Below are positions 7,161 to 16,117 of a stretch of DNA of 31,487 bases, piece by piece. Under the pieces are notes generated by a model. It was not told where the DNA came from, ran no database searches, and was given only the letters and a program-made list of their open reading frames with translations. The position numbers and the translations under genes were made by a program. The DNA comes from an uncultured Bacteroidales bacterium (GTDB taxonomy: Bacteria; Bacteroidota; Bacteroidia; Bacteroidales; Paludibacteraceae): assembly GCA_937907165.1 (NCBI GenBank), contig CALCUH010000102.1, forward strand, positions 1 to 31,487. The letters are read 5' to 3'. Each line of letters starts with the position of its first letter. Within the stretch, counting starts at the first letter, position 1.

Positions 7161-10100
7161 TTATTTAAAGAACCTTTTGGCGCGATAAAGAGTGAAGAGT
7201 TCATCCTCATCCTCCTTGATGAACAAGTCATCAATAATATCGCTAGAACAGCCCTTGTATACGATTAGATAGCGAGACTTCTCAAGAGCCTTAGACACAT
7301 TTTCCACATCCCAACCCTCGTTCACGATCACCACCTCATAAGGTTGTTCAAGGACATCAAGGCAACTGGAGAAATTAATTTTATCATCATTCAGATAACA
7401 ATGCTGCGCAAGCAACAACTTATCCTCATCCGTATCAAATCCGACAACCTCGCTATGGCGATTGTTGATAGCAAACCAATAAGACTTGAATCCATAACCA
7501 CAACCATATTCCAAGACATTACCCTCCAAAGGGAAAAGCGGATTAAACAATGTGTAATTATGAGTAATAGTCAATTCCTTCTTTAGCATTTTCTCAACCT
7601 CATACCCTTTGTACTCATAATTATTGCGAATCTGTTGTTTGAGCGACATCCGATCCTTGCCTAATTTGAAATAGACTTCGCCACGAGCTATATTAAACAG
7701 CGTGACAGGAGACTTCTTCTTCATGGTCGGACGTTTAATCAGCCAATAGAACAAGAACGGCTCCAGCGAATATGATATGATAACGGCGGTAGACATTCCA
7801 ATTAACGTCGACAAACCGATTGACTTCACAGCCGGATGGGTCGCAAACATCAGAGAAGCGATACTAACGATCAAGACGAAAGCGGAGAAAAGAATAGCAG
7901 TCTTATGGAAAACCAAGACATTCTTCCTGATTCTGAATTCAGACAAGAGGCCATCCATGACAAATATACTATAATCCACACCTATACCGAATATGAACGT
8001 CGAAATAACAATATTAATTAAGTTAAACTGGACATTGAATATACCCATGATACCCAAAACGATGTACCAGCTCAAAGTCATAGGCAAGAAAGCGATTAAC
8101 GCCAGAATCACGCTTCTATAACTAATCAGCAGCACAATCAAAACGAAAAGCGAGGAAATCAGCAATGTAGTTGAGAAATCATCGTTAATCAATTTGACCA
8201 TATTGCTAGTATAGTAATACGGATCGATAACAACAAGATGTTTGATTTCCGTCACCTCATCACAAACCTCCTTCTTATCAGACGGCAAAAGATTAACAGG
8301 CGTAAAGACCATATATTTACCATCCGTATACTCGATCATGTTACTTTTAAGGGAAGAAGGCAGAATATCAGAGTCGGCTAAAACCAACGTGCTGCGTTGC
8401 ACCTCAATCATGTTTTGGAACTCGACGAACAAGTCAGGTGTGAAGCCATTTTTCTCAGCGGCTGCGTACAAATCATCGAAGACCTGTTTCTTCTTCTCTT
8501 CCGTCCAGAAAGAATACCATCTGTTAAGACGATTCTGTTGTTCCTCCGTCGGGATGAAAATCATACTATTGGAAGAGCCGAAAGACTTCACCTTGCCATA
8601 ATTGTCACGCAAGTTCGTCAAGACGCTCTCCATCTTCTTCGAATAAGTCAAAGCGCTATCCAAGTTTTCAGAGACAGCGGCGAAATAAACCGTTTTGCAC
8701 TCCTTGGTCGTATGTTCCGCCAAAATCTCCTGCGATCTGATGACTTGATTGTCATAATAAGCGATATGCGTCAAATCAGAATCGAACTTCACCCAATTAG
8801 AAGTGACGAAACAAATCAAACTGACGATGACAATAGCACCTATGAGATAAGTTTTCCTTTCGAAAGGATAAGAATTGATCTTAGAGAGCAAAGAAAACGC
8901 CTTTTCAGAACGTTTGTTTTTTTCCTCGTTAAAGAATTGAGGCAAGAAGAAAAGGCAGAAAGAAGTAGTACCCACCAACGCTAGAGAAGCGAACAGACCG
9001 AAGTCCTTCAAGAGTTCAGCCTCCGTGAACATCAAGCTCATGAAAGCGCCGATGGTGGTCAGACAACCCAAGAAGACGGGCACCGTCTGTTCCTCTAATA
9101 CCCTAATCGGGTTACCCACATACTTATAATGAGTAATGACATGCAAGCAATAACTAACCGCTACGCCCAAGACAATCGCACCGATACCCAAGGCGAGTAG
9201 AGAAAGCTGCCCCTTCATGAAATAGATGACACACAAAGCGAAGAAGAATCCGTAAACGATAGGAACGGACAACTGAAGCAATGTGGACTTGTTGCGATAA
9301 CATAGACCGATAACCAACAAAGCGAAGAACAAAGAGATAGACAACGTCATCACCAAATCCTTCTTAATCTGCTTTGAGTTATAGAAACTTTGCGGAGCCG
9401 CCCCATGATAATGGACCTCCACGTCAGGGAAGATTTTACCCAATTCCGCAATTTCAGCATCTATCTGGTCAATCAGTTTAGTACTGAGCTTCGAATCAAC
9501 CGTTGTGAAATTAGGAGAGACAAAGGCAAGCGCAATAACAGAATCAGGAGAGAAGAAATGTTGGCTAATCAAAGAATAATTAGAGCCAAGACCATCCTTC
9601 AGAGCATCCTTTTTGCTCATAAAAATCTCACGCAAAGCAAGAGGATCCTGAGCAATCACCTGCCCCATCACCGTTCCCATAGGAGAATAGAGCGTCATGA
9701 GATTCTTCTGCATCTGCGCCTCGATATGCTCCTTCGTCGTCAGCGAATCCATCATCGCATAATCGGTGCTATCAAGGAAAACAGGCAAATAATTATATAG
9801 AGCGGAGACGCCTGACTGGATAAGGCTGGCATCCACCTTATATAGAACATCCGTCACCATATCCTTAGCGACCTCACGTTCCATCAATCCCTCGACAAAA
9901 CTATCACAAGCCGATTTCAGCTTTTCCACATCCACGCTATTATCCTTCATATTAAAGACGACGAACAATTTGTCCTTCACCTTTAAATTAGCGAAAACCA
10001 TCTCCTTCGAGTTGTCCGAGCTACTATCGGAAGGGAGTAACTTAGTGATATCCTCCTCATAGACCATCTTCGTACCGAAGAAAACGAAGAAAGCGAAACT

Positions 10101-10175
10101 CAGCACCAGCGAGAGGTAAAACACCAACTTGTGACGCTGAAAATATTTATAGACGGCAATTGTGATTTTTGTCAT
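7161..10175 (-). CDS. MMPL/RND-superfamily exporter fused to a C-terminal SAM-methyltransferase-like domain
   Basis: The first 820 or so residues form an MMPL-type (hydrophobe/amphiphile RND) exporter: one N-terminal membrane helix (about 15-35), a large periplasmic loop, five helices (about 270-430), a second loop, and six more helices (about 680-815). Such pumps move lipids and polyenes out of the inner membrane, and one is standard in aryl-polyene and flexirubin loci. The cytoplasmic tail (about 870-1004) reads as a class I methyltransferase fold: motif I VLEYGCGYGFKS (887-898), then VVGFDTDED (912-920) with the acidic ribose-binding residues, then EVVIVNEGW. Catalytic competence is not assured. 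It starts 13 bases after the dehydratase gene and is followed by the flavoprotein after 6 bases. The fusion is one continuous frame with no sign of an assembly error. Confidence 0.85.
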   Translation of the reverse strand: MTKITIAVYKYFQRHKLVFYLSLVLSFAFFVFFGTKMVYEEDITKLLPSDSSSDNSKEMVFANLKVKDKLFVVFNMKDNSVDVEKLKSACDSFVEGLMEREVAKDMVTDVLYKVDASLIQSGVSALYNYLPVFLDSTDYAMMDSLTTKEHIEAQMQKNLMTLYSPMGTVMGQVIAQDPLALREIFMSKKDALKDGLGSNYSLISQHFFSPDSVIALAFVSPNFTTVDSKLSTKLIDQIDAEIAELGKIFPDVEVHYHGAAPQSFYNSKQIKKDLVMTLSISLFFALLVIGLCYRNKSTLLQLSVPIVYGFFFALCVIYFMKGQLSLLALGIGAIVLGVAVSYCLHVITHYKYVGNPIRVLEEQTVPVFLGCLTTIGAFMSLMFTEAELLKDFGLFASLALVGTTSFCLFFLPQFFNEEKNKRSEKAFSLLSKINSYPFERKTYLIGAIVIVSLICFVTSNWVKFDSDLTHIAYYDNQVIRSQEILAEHTTKECKTVYFAAVSENLDSALTYSKKMESVLTNLRDNYGKVKSFGSSNSMIFIPTEEQQNRLNRWYSFWTEEKKKQVFDDLYAAAEKNGFTPDLFVEFQNMIEVQRSTLVLADSDILPSSLKSNMIEYTDGKYMVFTPVNLLPSDKKEVCDEVTEIKHLVVIDPYYYTSNMVKLINDDFSTTLLISSLFVLIVLLISYRSVILALIAFLPMTLSWYIVLGIMGIFNVQFNLINIVISTFIFGIGVDYSIFVMDGLLSEFRIRKNVLVFHKTAILFSAFVLIVSIASLMFATHPAVKSIGLSTLIGMSTAVIISYSLEPFLFYWLIKRPTMKKKSPVTLFNIARGEVYFKLGKDRMSLKQQIRNNYEYKGYEVEKMLKKELTITHNYTLFNPLFPLEGNVLEYGCGYGFKSYWFAINNRHSEVVGFDTDEDKLLLAQHCYLNDDKINFSSCLDVLEQPYEVVIVNEGWDVENVSKALEKSRYLIVYKGCSSDIIDDLFIKEDEDELFTLYRAKRFFK

Positions 10176-10188
10176 TGTAATTTATCAT

Positions 10189-10575
10189 TTAGCACAGGGA
10201 AGAATACTCGCCCTTATAGTCAAGGAAAACAGTCTGGCCATCCACCGTAGAAACGGAAGCACGAGCCTTAATCAAACCATCCACCTCATCATCGAATGCG
10301 ATTTTAACCAAGAGGTCAATATTCTTCGATGGAGTAAGCAATTCCAAGAAACGGCATTGGGAGACAGAAGAGATGGTGAGTTTACGATTCAAAACTGACT
10401 CGGCACATTCACGAATGGTTTGGATACTACAAACACCCGGACAAATCGGGTCACCGGGGAAATGTCCCTGATAAACCTGATGATTAGGGTTCAAAGCGAT
10501 AAGGAAATCATAGCCCTCATCGTTTTTTTTCGTCTCCTTTATTGAAAAGTAACTATTCAGTAACATAAAATACAC
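10189..10575 (-). CDS. FabZ/ApeI-like 3-hydroxyacyl-ACP dehydratase (hot-dog fold)
   Basis: This 128-residue hot-dog protein carries the dehydratase signature GHFPGDPICPGVCSIQ (residues 37-52). His38 lines up with the catalytic His of FabZ. The position of the catalytic Glu/Asp, 14 residues later, is Gln52 instead, so this subunit alone may lack one half of the usual His/Glu site. Its likely job is removing water from the 3-hydroxyacyl chain on the operon's carrier protein to give a trans double bond. It lies between the thioesterase (16 bases) and the exporter (13 bases). See the ApeP-like protein at 11054-11488, which has the acidic residue but no HFPG motif. An alternative Met at residue 4 could be the start. 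Confidence 0.82.
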   Translation of the reverse strand: MYFMLLNSYFSIKETKKNDEGYDFLIALNPNHQVYQGHFPGDPICPGVCSIQTIRECAESVLNRKLTISSVSQCRFLELLTPSKNIDLLVKIAFDDEVDGLIKARASVSTVDGQTVFLDYKGEYSSLC

Positions 10576-10591
10576 ACATTAAAATAATGGT

Positions 10592-11047
10592 TCACCCGAT
10601 ATTCCACTTTTTCTTCCACTCCTCGAAAAATGGAGGGTTTGTCAACTGCAATTCACCCGTTTTGCTCATGAACACCTGAGTGGTAGTGGCAGTGAGCACC
10701 AAAGCGTTATCGCTTTTTCTGAAAATACTATATTCAAAAATAAGTTTAGCCGACAATGTAGGCACATAACGAGTCTCCACAATGACCGTATCACCGACAG
10801 AGACGCTCTGTTTATATTGCAAGCTCATATCGACCACTGGAGCCGTATAGCCATTCGAGAAAATCGTCAAATATTCGATTCCGAACTTCTCACCGAAATC
10901 CTCACGTCCGTCCTCCATGTATTTCACATAACTGCCATGCCAGACGACACGGATGGAATCCACTTCGCTAAAACGGACCTTCACCTCAATACGGCTCACC
11001 AAAGGATCACCACCGCAATCTAAAATTGTATGAGCCCTGCTTTTCAT
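10592..11047 (-). CDS. 4HBT-family acyl thioesterase
   Basis: This is a 151-residue hot-dog thioesterase of the YbgC/FadM type. The signature segment VRFSEVDSIRVVWHGSYVKY (residues 24-43) has the catalytic Asp30 and the following V-V-W-H-x-x-Y pattern of 4-hydroxybenzoyl-CoA thioesterases. In this operon it most likely cleaves the finished acyl chain from the carrier protein, releasing a free acid or passing it on; that is inferred from its neighbours. It starts 6 bases after the upstream dehydratase gene. Aryl-polyene loci carry a comparable thioesterase. Confidence 0.85.
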   Translation of the reverse strand: MKSRAHTILDCGGDPLVSRIEVKVRFSEVDSIRVVWHGSYVKYMEDGREDFGEKFGIEYLTIFSNGYTAPVVDMSLQYKQSVSVGDTVIVETRYVPTLSAKLIFEYSIFRKSDNALVLTATTTQVFMSKTGELQLTNPPFFEEWKKKWNIG

Positions 11048-11053
11048 ATAGTA

Positions 11054-11488
11054 TTATTCCCTAATGAAAATCTTCATTTGGCAAGAAGCCACCACACAAT
11101 CTCCCACCTTTGTCTCAGCCTTGATCAAAGAGACATTCTGCACTTCGGACACCGTATGGATGGAAGTCGTCAAGACATCACCCGTCTTCGGTTTTGAGAC
11201 CAATTTGAACTTCTTCACCTCACCTATGTAACCGACAGGAGTAGGCTCATTCTTCATTTTCGCCTTCACGCCAGCGAAAGCGGAAGCCGACTGAGCGATA
11301 TGCTCTATCATTCCGGGCTCGATAAAGAGACCCTCTTGACAGAACATATTATCGGCGGAGATAGTCAAACCCGTCATACAATCCGTTTCATCAGCCTCGT
11401 ATAACGTATCGACCATCATGATAGGGAAACGTTGAGGAATCAATTCCTTAATCCGTTCACCTTGATATAATGGTTTTTCCAAGCTCAT
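11054..11488 (-). CDS. ApeP-like 3-hydroxyacyl-ACP dehydratase (hot-dog fold)
   Basis: This is a 144-residue hot-dog protein resembling the ApeP/COG4706 group of predicted dehydratases. ELIPQRFPIMMVDTL near the N-terminus matches the opening strand of FabZ proteins. The central helix reads PGMIEHIAQSASAFAG, with Glu62 at the place of the FabZ catalytic acid. The HFPG motif is missing: the equivalent stretch is DNMFCQEGLF. Its ATG overlaps the stop of the carrier protein gene in ATGA (11488-11485), a sign of coupled translation. Its natural partner is probably the ApeI-like protein at 10189-10575, which keeps the His and lacks the acid. Confidence 0.78.
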   Translation of the reverse strand: MSLEKPLYQGERIKELIPQRFPIMMVDTLYEADETDCMTGLTISADNMFCQEGLFIEPGMIEHIAQSASAFAGVKAKMKNEPTPVGYIGEVKKFKLVSKPKTGDVLTTSIHTVSEVQNVSLIKAETKVGDCVVASCQMKIFIRE

Positions 11489-11736
11489 TTTTGTTCAATT
11501 CTTTCGTAAATATAGTCATAGAGTTGAGAGAAAACCTTAAAATCCTTCAACTCCTGACCCGGTATTTTCACACCGAACTCATTCTCTATGACTGCTATCA
11601 AATCGACGAAACTCAAACTATCCAGCGCCAACGTAATCTTAATGGTGGCGTCAGGCTTGATGGTAGAAACTTCCACCTCAAATTCTTCAGCGAGCAACTC
11701 GTTTAATTTTCCGATAAACGTTTCCTTATCCATCAA
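11485..11736 (-). CDS. Acyl carrier protein
   Basis: This is an 83-residue four-helix carrier protein. LALDSLSFVDLIAVIENEF contains the DSL motif, with Ser40 as the site for the 4'-phosphopantetheine arm, followed by the conserved acidic helix 2. It is distinct from what a housekeeping acpP would look like (no fabD/fabG/fabF cluster nearby) and sits between the ketosynthase (6-base gap) and the ApeP-like gene (4-base overlap). It is therefore read as the dedicated carrier of this pathway. The start may be the second Met (11733). Confidence 0.92.
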   Translation of the reverse strand: MMDKETFIGKLNELLAEEFEVEVSTIKPDATIKITLALDSLSFVDLIAVIENEFGVKIPGQELKDFKVFSQLYDYIYERIEQK

Positions 11737-11742
11737 TATTCT

Positions 11743-12969
11743 TTATTTCATGAATCTTTTAACGATCAAAGTAGAGTTAGTTCCACCGAATCCGAACGAA
11801 TTGGAGAGGAACGTATCGAAATGCATATCGAGACGTTTCGCAGGAATATTCAATCTTGCGGAATCCTCATCCGGATTTTCGAAGTTGATGTTCGGAGCGA
11901 TGAAATCGTTTTGCATCATCAACATAGAGTAAACGATTTCACTGGAACCCGCCATCCACATCTCATGACCTGTCATCGCCTTTGTAGAAGCGACAACCGG
12001 CTTATAGCCTTCGAACACATTAGCGATAGCCTTCGCCTCGTTCTTATCACCCACAGGTGTTGAAGTGGCGTGAGCGTTGATATAAGCGATTTCCTTCTTG
12101 TCGATATGAGCCTCACGGAGACACATCTCCAAAGAGCGGCTTGGACCATCGACATTAGGAACAGACATGTGGTCACCGTTTGAAGAGAAGCCATAGCCGA
12201 CTACCTCTGCCAAAATCGGAGCGCCACGTTTAACAGCATGCTCATAACTTTCAATAATGACAGTAGCGGCACCACCACCAGGAACCAAACCGTCGCGGTC
12301 ACGGTCGAACGGACGGGAAGCCTTCGTAGGGTCACTCTCTCTTGTAGAGAAAGCGTTGATACCGTCGAAACTACCGATAGAATAAGGATTCACCTCTTGC
12401 GCACCACCGCAAACGATGCAATCCTGCAATCCCCATTTGATGAGGAGAGAACCCAAACCAATCGCATGGGAACCGCTGGCGCAAGCACCGGAAACGGTCA
12501 AGTTGATACCTTTCAATCTGAAAAGGCAACCCAAGTTCATGGTTACGGTAGAGTTCATTGATTGGAATATAGCGCCAGATCCCACCAACGTGGTATCCTT
12601 CTTCTCACGCATCGTGTCGACACTCTTCACAACAGCATCGGCCGTACTATCGTTACCATAAAGGAGACCGATTTCATGAGCGTCGATATAATCTTGGTCC
12701 AACCCGGCGTTACGAAGCGCCTCGGTTGTTGCGACATAAGCATATTTAGCCTGTTCCGGCATGTACACACGTTGGTTTCTGCTTACTTGACCCTTCAAAT
12801 CAGGAATTTCCAAATGTGCGGTAAGCGCTGATCTGAAACCCATTTCCTTGCGGATCGGATCGAAAATTATACCTGACTTACCATTGTAGAGTGACTCCCT
12901 AACCTCCTCGAGGTTCTTACCCAAGCATGAGTAAACACCCATTCCTGTAATAACAACACGTCTTTCCAT
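11743..12969 (-). CDS. Beta-ketoacyl-ACP synthase (polyene-pathway type)
   Basis: This is a 408-residue thiolase-fold condensing enzyme that extends an acyl chain by two carbons with malonyl-ACP. The triad is complete: Cys163 in SGACASGSHAIG, His300 in NAHATSTPVGD and His335 in TGHEMWMAGSSE. The last motif differs from housekeeping FabF (GHxxGAAG) and resembles, from memory, ketosynthases of aryl-polyene and flexirubin loci. It is the first gene of the operon, so transcription starts in the 200-base spacer before the divergent protease gene, although no good -7/-33 pair was found. No second, Cys-lacking chain-length-factor subunit is present in the window, so it may act as a homodimer or pair with a protein encoded elsewhere. 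Confidence 0.92.
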   Translation of the reverse strand: MERRVVITGMGVYSCLGKNLEEVRESLYNGKSGIIFDPIRKEMGFRSALTAHLEIPDLKGQVSRNQRVYMPEQAKYAYVATTEALRNAGLDQDYIDAHEIGLLYGNDSTADAVVKSVDTMREKKDTTLVGSGAIFQSMNSTVTMNLGCLFRLKGINLTVSGACASGSHAIGLGSLLIKWGLQDCIVCGGAQEVNPYSIGSFDGINAFSTRESDPTKASRPFDRDRDGLVPGGGAATVIIESYEHAVKRGAPILAEVVGYGFSSNGDHMSVPNVDGPSRSLEMCLREAHIDKKEIAYINAHATSTPVGDKNEAKAIANVFEGYKPVVASTKAMTGHEMWMAGSSEIVYSMLMMQNDFIAPNINFENPDEDSARLNIPAKRLDMHFDTFLSNSFGFGGTNSTLIVKRFMK

Positions 12970-13097
12970 TTATGTCGCTGAATATTTATTATTAAATAAT
13001 TCTTAAAAATTCATAAAAAAAATTTTTCACCGCGAATATAATAAATTTTCGCACAAAGTCCAATAATAAAAAAATAGCCCACAGGACGAGACATTTT

Positions 13098-13129
13098 CTT
13101 GAAGCGAATCGGCATATTTTATAAATTTG
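13098..13129 (+). promoter_or_regulatory. Promoter of the M16 protease gene
   Basis: CTTG (13098-13101, near TTTG), a 20-base spacer and TAAATTTG (13122-13129, a perfect TAnnTTTG) reproduce the Bacteroidota promoter layout. Transcription would start near 13136, giving a leader of about 35 bases before the ATG at 13170. Confidence 0.65.
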
Positions 13130-13169
13130 CGTAATTAATAATTCCGAAAAAAAATAATATTGATATAGC

Positions 13170-15998
13170 ATGAAAAAAATCATTCTTTCGGCATTGACCG
13201 TCTTATGCGCATTAACAGCGACAGCAAAGGGAACAGCACCCGACACTCAGATAGCGCAACCTATTCCGTTGGACACCGCCATACGGTACGGAATCCTTGA
13301 GAACGGACTCACCTATTACATCAGACACAACGATGTGGTTCCCGACCGCGCGGATTTCTACATCGCGCAAAACGTCGGCGCCATATTGGAGGAGGACAAC
13401 CAGAACGGATTGGCGCATTTCCTCGAGCACATGGCTTTCAACGGGACAAAGAACTTTCCCGAGAAGGGCATAATCGACTACCTTGAAACAATAGGCGTGC
13501 AATTCGGCAATAACGTCAATGCCTATACTTCGCTCGACGAAACCGTATATAACCTAAAATCGGTTCCAACCATCAGAGAAAGCATCGTGGACACCGCCCT
13601 ACTCATCCTTCACGACTGGTCCGGCTTCATCTCCCTTAAATCGGAAGAGATTGACAAAGAGCGCGGCGTGATTAAAGAGGAGTGGAGAAGCAGACAGAAC
13701 GCGCAACGTCGCTTATGGAAAGCATCGCTGCCCATCCTATACCATAATTCACAATATGCGAAACGTGACGTCATCGGCGACACCGCCATCATCGCCAATT
13801 TCGCGCCCGACACACTCCGCGCCTACTACCACAAATGGTACAGACCAGACCTGCAAGCCATCGTGATTGTCGGCGACGTGGACGTAAACAAAGTGGAGAA
13901 CACAATCAAGAGACTTTGGAGCGATATTCCCAAAAGGGTCAACCCTACCCCAAGACCCATCTATATGCTGGAGCACCCGACAGAGCCAATCGTAGCGGTA
14001 TTGACCGACGAAGAGGCGAAAACCTCCTCCATCCGCATCGATTACCGCGCGGATAAGCTGGCAGACAGAGTGACTGCAAGCGAAATGGGTTACAAAATAT
14101 CCACCATACGCAATCTGATAGAGTCCATGATGAGCGACCGATTGGATGAAATATCTCAGAAAGCGGACGCTCCATTCGCTGGTGCGTCCGTTGGCTACGG
14201 AGAAATCGTACGTTCCAAAGATGCGTTCATACTCTTGGCTGTGCCGATAGAGGGACAAGAGGAAAAATCGTTCGCCGCACTTCTCGAGGAAGGCGAACGC
14301 ATGAAACGTTTCGGCTTCACACAAGCGGAACTAGACAGAGCGAAAGAGGCGATGCTCAGCAGCATTGAAAAAGCCTATAACGAAAGGAACAAAACAAAGA
14401 ATGGTTCCTACGTGCAAGAATACATCCGCAACTTCCTTGATTTCGAACCGGTTCCGGGCGTTGAGTGGGAATATAAGACACTGCAGGAAATGCTTCCGAC
14501 CATCTCGCTGAACCTTATCAACAGTTTCGCAGCAGCAGCCGTCTCATCCGACGAAATAGCGGTGCTCATGACAGGTCCAAAAAAGGAGGAGGTCAAATTT
14601 CCAAGCAAAGAGAGGGTTCTTTCCATGCTTAAAGATGTGAATAACTTAGACGTCGCATCCTATTCCGAGAACGACCTTTCCGCACCACTCGTCGCCCAGA
14701 CACCCAAGCAAGGCAAAATAAAGAAAGAGAAGAGCGTGAAGCAACTAAAGGATGTGACAGAGTGGACACTGAGTAACGGAATGCGCGTCGTCGTTCGTCC
14801 GACGCAACTCAAAGAGGACGAAATCATCCTTTTCGGATATAGCGAAGGCGGATTATCCATGATAGAAAACGTAGCGGATATGCCTTCCGCCAACCTTTGC
14901 GTATCCGTCGCACAGAACAACGGAAAAGGCAATTTCAATGCGATCGACCTCGGCAAGAAACTGGCAGGCAAAGTGGTAAGGCTTAGTCCATCCGTCAGCG
15001 CCTACAGCGAATCGTTCTCAGGAAGTTCTTCGGTAAAAGACTTCGAGACACTCACGCAATTGGTTTACCTCTTGTTCACCGGCACCAGAAACGATGACGA
15101 GAGTTATCAGGCCTTGATGAACCAATACCACACCGTATTGGTGAATGCGGATAAAGATCCAAGCCACTCCTTCAGCGACTCCGTACAAGTGACCGTCAAC
15201 GCTCACCATGAAAGAACGATTCCATTCGGACTTCCACAATTGGCGCAAGTGGAACAAAAGAAATCGCTGGACATCTTCTCCGGCAGATTCCAAGACCCTA
15301 AAGACTTCACCATTTACATTGTCGGGAATGTGGATTTGAAGAAAATCAAAGATCCCGTATGCCGCTACTTAGGAGGAATTCCTGTCCAGAAAGGGAGAGA
15401 CAAAGAGCAATGGATCGACAGGCAGATACGCAGACCGAAAGGAATCGTCAACAATACCTTCTCGAGGGAAATGGAGATTAAGAAAACCTCCAGTTATGTC
15501 GTATATGGCGCTGAGATGGAATACAATTTAAAGAACAGCCTAACGATGCAACTCATCGGAGACATACTTGACATACGCTATTTCGAATCGATGAGAGAGA
15601 ACGAAAGCGGCACCTATGGCGTCTCCGTACGCGGAACGCTCAACAAAAGACCTATCGGATACGCTTCGCTGCAGATGCGTTACGATACAGATCCGGAGAT
15701 GTTCGAGAAACTCCAAAGCATCATCTATGCGGAAGTAGACACGTTCATCACCAATGGTCCGAAAGAGGTAGACTTCGACAAGGCGAAAAAGAATTTGGTC
15801 AACAAATATACGGAGAGTCAGAAGGACAACAACTGGCATCTGAACGCCATGGTAACCTACTACAACGACAATGAGGACCTCGCCAGCAACTATCTTTCCA
15901 CGCTGGAATCCATCAGCAAGGAAGATTTGCGGAAAACCTTGAAATGGTTACGCGAGCAAAACAATAGAATCGAAGTGGTGATGAAACCTCAAAAATGA
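13170..15998 (+). CDS. Periplasmic M16 (pitrilysin-family) zinc peptidase
   Basis: This is a 942-residue insulinase-type protease with an N-terminal signal peptide (about residues 1-19, ending ALTATAKG), so it should act in the periplasm on peptides or short unfolded segments. The inverted zinc motif HFLEH is at 83-87 (His83, Glu86, His87), and the third ligand fits Glu164 in DKERGVIKEEW, at the family spacing. An M16 C-type domain follows (about 205-395), then a second, inactive-looking M16 pair (about 535-940), as in full-length bi-lobed family members. It is transcribed away from the polyene operon from its own promoter and closes at a terminator at 16011-16034. A link to the operon is not implied by the sequence. 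Confidence 0.92.
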   Translation: MKKIILSALTVLCALTATAKGTAPDTQIAQPIPLDTAIRYGILENGLTYYIRHNDVVPDRADFYIAQNVGAILEEDNQNGLAHFLEHMAFNGTKNFPEKGIIDYLETIGVQFGNNVNAYTSLDETVYNLKSVPTIRESIVDTALLILHDWSGFISLKSEEIDKERGVIKEEWRSRQNAQRRLWKASLPILYHNSQYAKRDVIGDTAIIANFAPDTLRAYYHKWYRPDLQAIVIVGDVDVNKVENTIKRLWSDIPKRVNPTPRPIYMLEHPTEPIVAVLTDEEAKTSSIRIDYRADKLADRVTASEMGYKISTIRNLIESMMSDRLDEISQKADAPFAGASVGYGEIVRSKDAFILLAVPIEGQEEKSFAALLEEGERMKRFGFTQAELDRAKEAMLSSIEKAYNERNKTKNGSYVQEYIRNFLDFEPVPGVEWEYKTLQEMLPTISLNLINSFAAAAVSSDEIAVLMTGPKKEEVKFPSKERVLSMLKDVNNLDVASYSENDLSAPLVAQTPKQGKIKKEKSVKQLKDVTEWTLSNGMRVVVRPTQLKEDEIILFGYSEGGLSMIENVADMPSANLCVSVAQNNGKGNFNAIDLGKKLAGKVVRLSPSVSAYSESFSGSSSVKDFETLTQLVYLLFTGTRNDDESYQALMNQYHTVLVNADKDPSHSFSDSVQVTVNAHHERTIPFGLPQLAQVEQKKSLDIFSGRFQDPKDFTIYIVGNVDLKKIKDPVCRYLGGIPVQKGRDKEQWIDRQIRRPKGIVNNTFSREMEIKKTSSYVVYGAEMEYNLKNSLTMQLIGDILDIRYFESMRENESGTYGVSVRGTLNKRPIGYASLQMRYDTDPEMFEKLQSIIYAEVDTFITNGPKEVDFDKAKKNLVNKYTESQKDNNWHLNAMVTYYNDNEDLASNYLSTLESISKEDLRKTLKWLREQNNRIEVVMKPQK

Positions 15999-16010
15999 TA
16001 CTATAGTCAG

Positions 16011-16034
16011 AAAGCATCCAAGTGACGCTTTTTA
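16011..16034 (+). terminator. Intrinsic terminator after the M16 gene
   Basis: AAAGCATC (16011-16018) and GACGCTTT (16024-16031) form an 8-bp stem with one A/C mismatch and a 5-base loop, with T continuing for three further bases and then TAT. It begins 13 bases after the stop codon. Confidence 0.65.
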
Positions 16035-16117
16035 TATCAGATATTAAAAAGGAGATTCCTCGAGTCTATCACGAAGAGGAATATTTCCGAATTAAAGAAC
16101 TAATAACTGTCGAAATT

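Noticed and set aside
8397..8984. Plus-strand open frame of 195 codons
   Set aside because: Antisense to the MMPL exporter; Arg/Ile/Ser-rich with no domain look.
13000..13169. Promoter for the ketosynthase-led operon
   Set aside because: A promoter must exist near here, but the minus strand shows no TAnnTTTG with an upstream TTTG; GGACTTTG near 13061-13054 has two mismatches. None is annotated.
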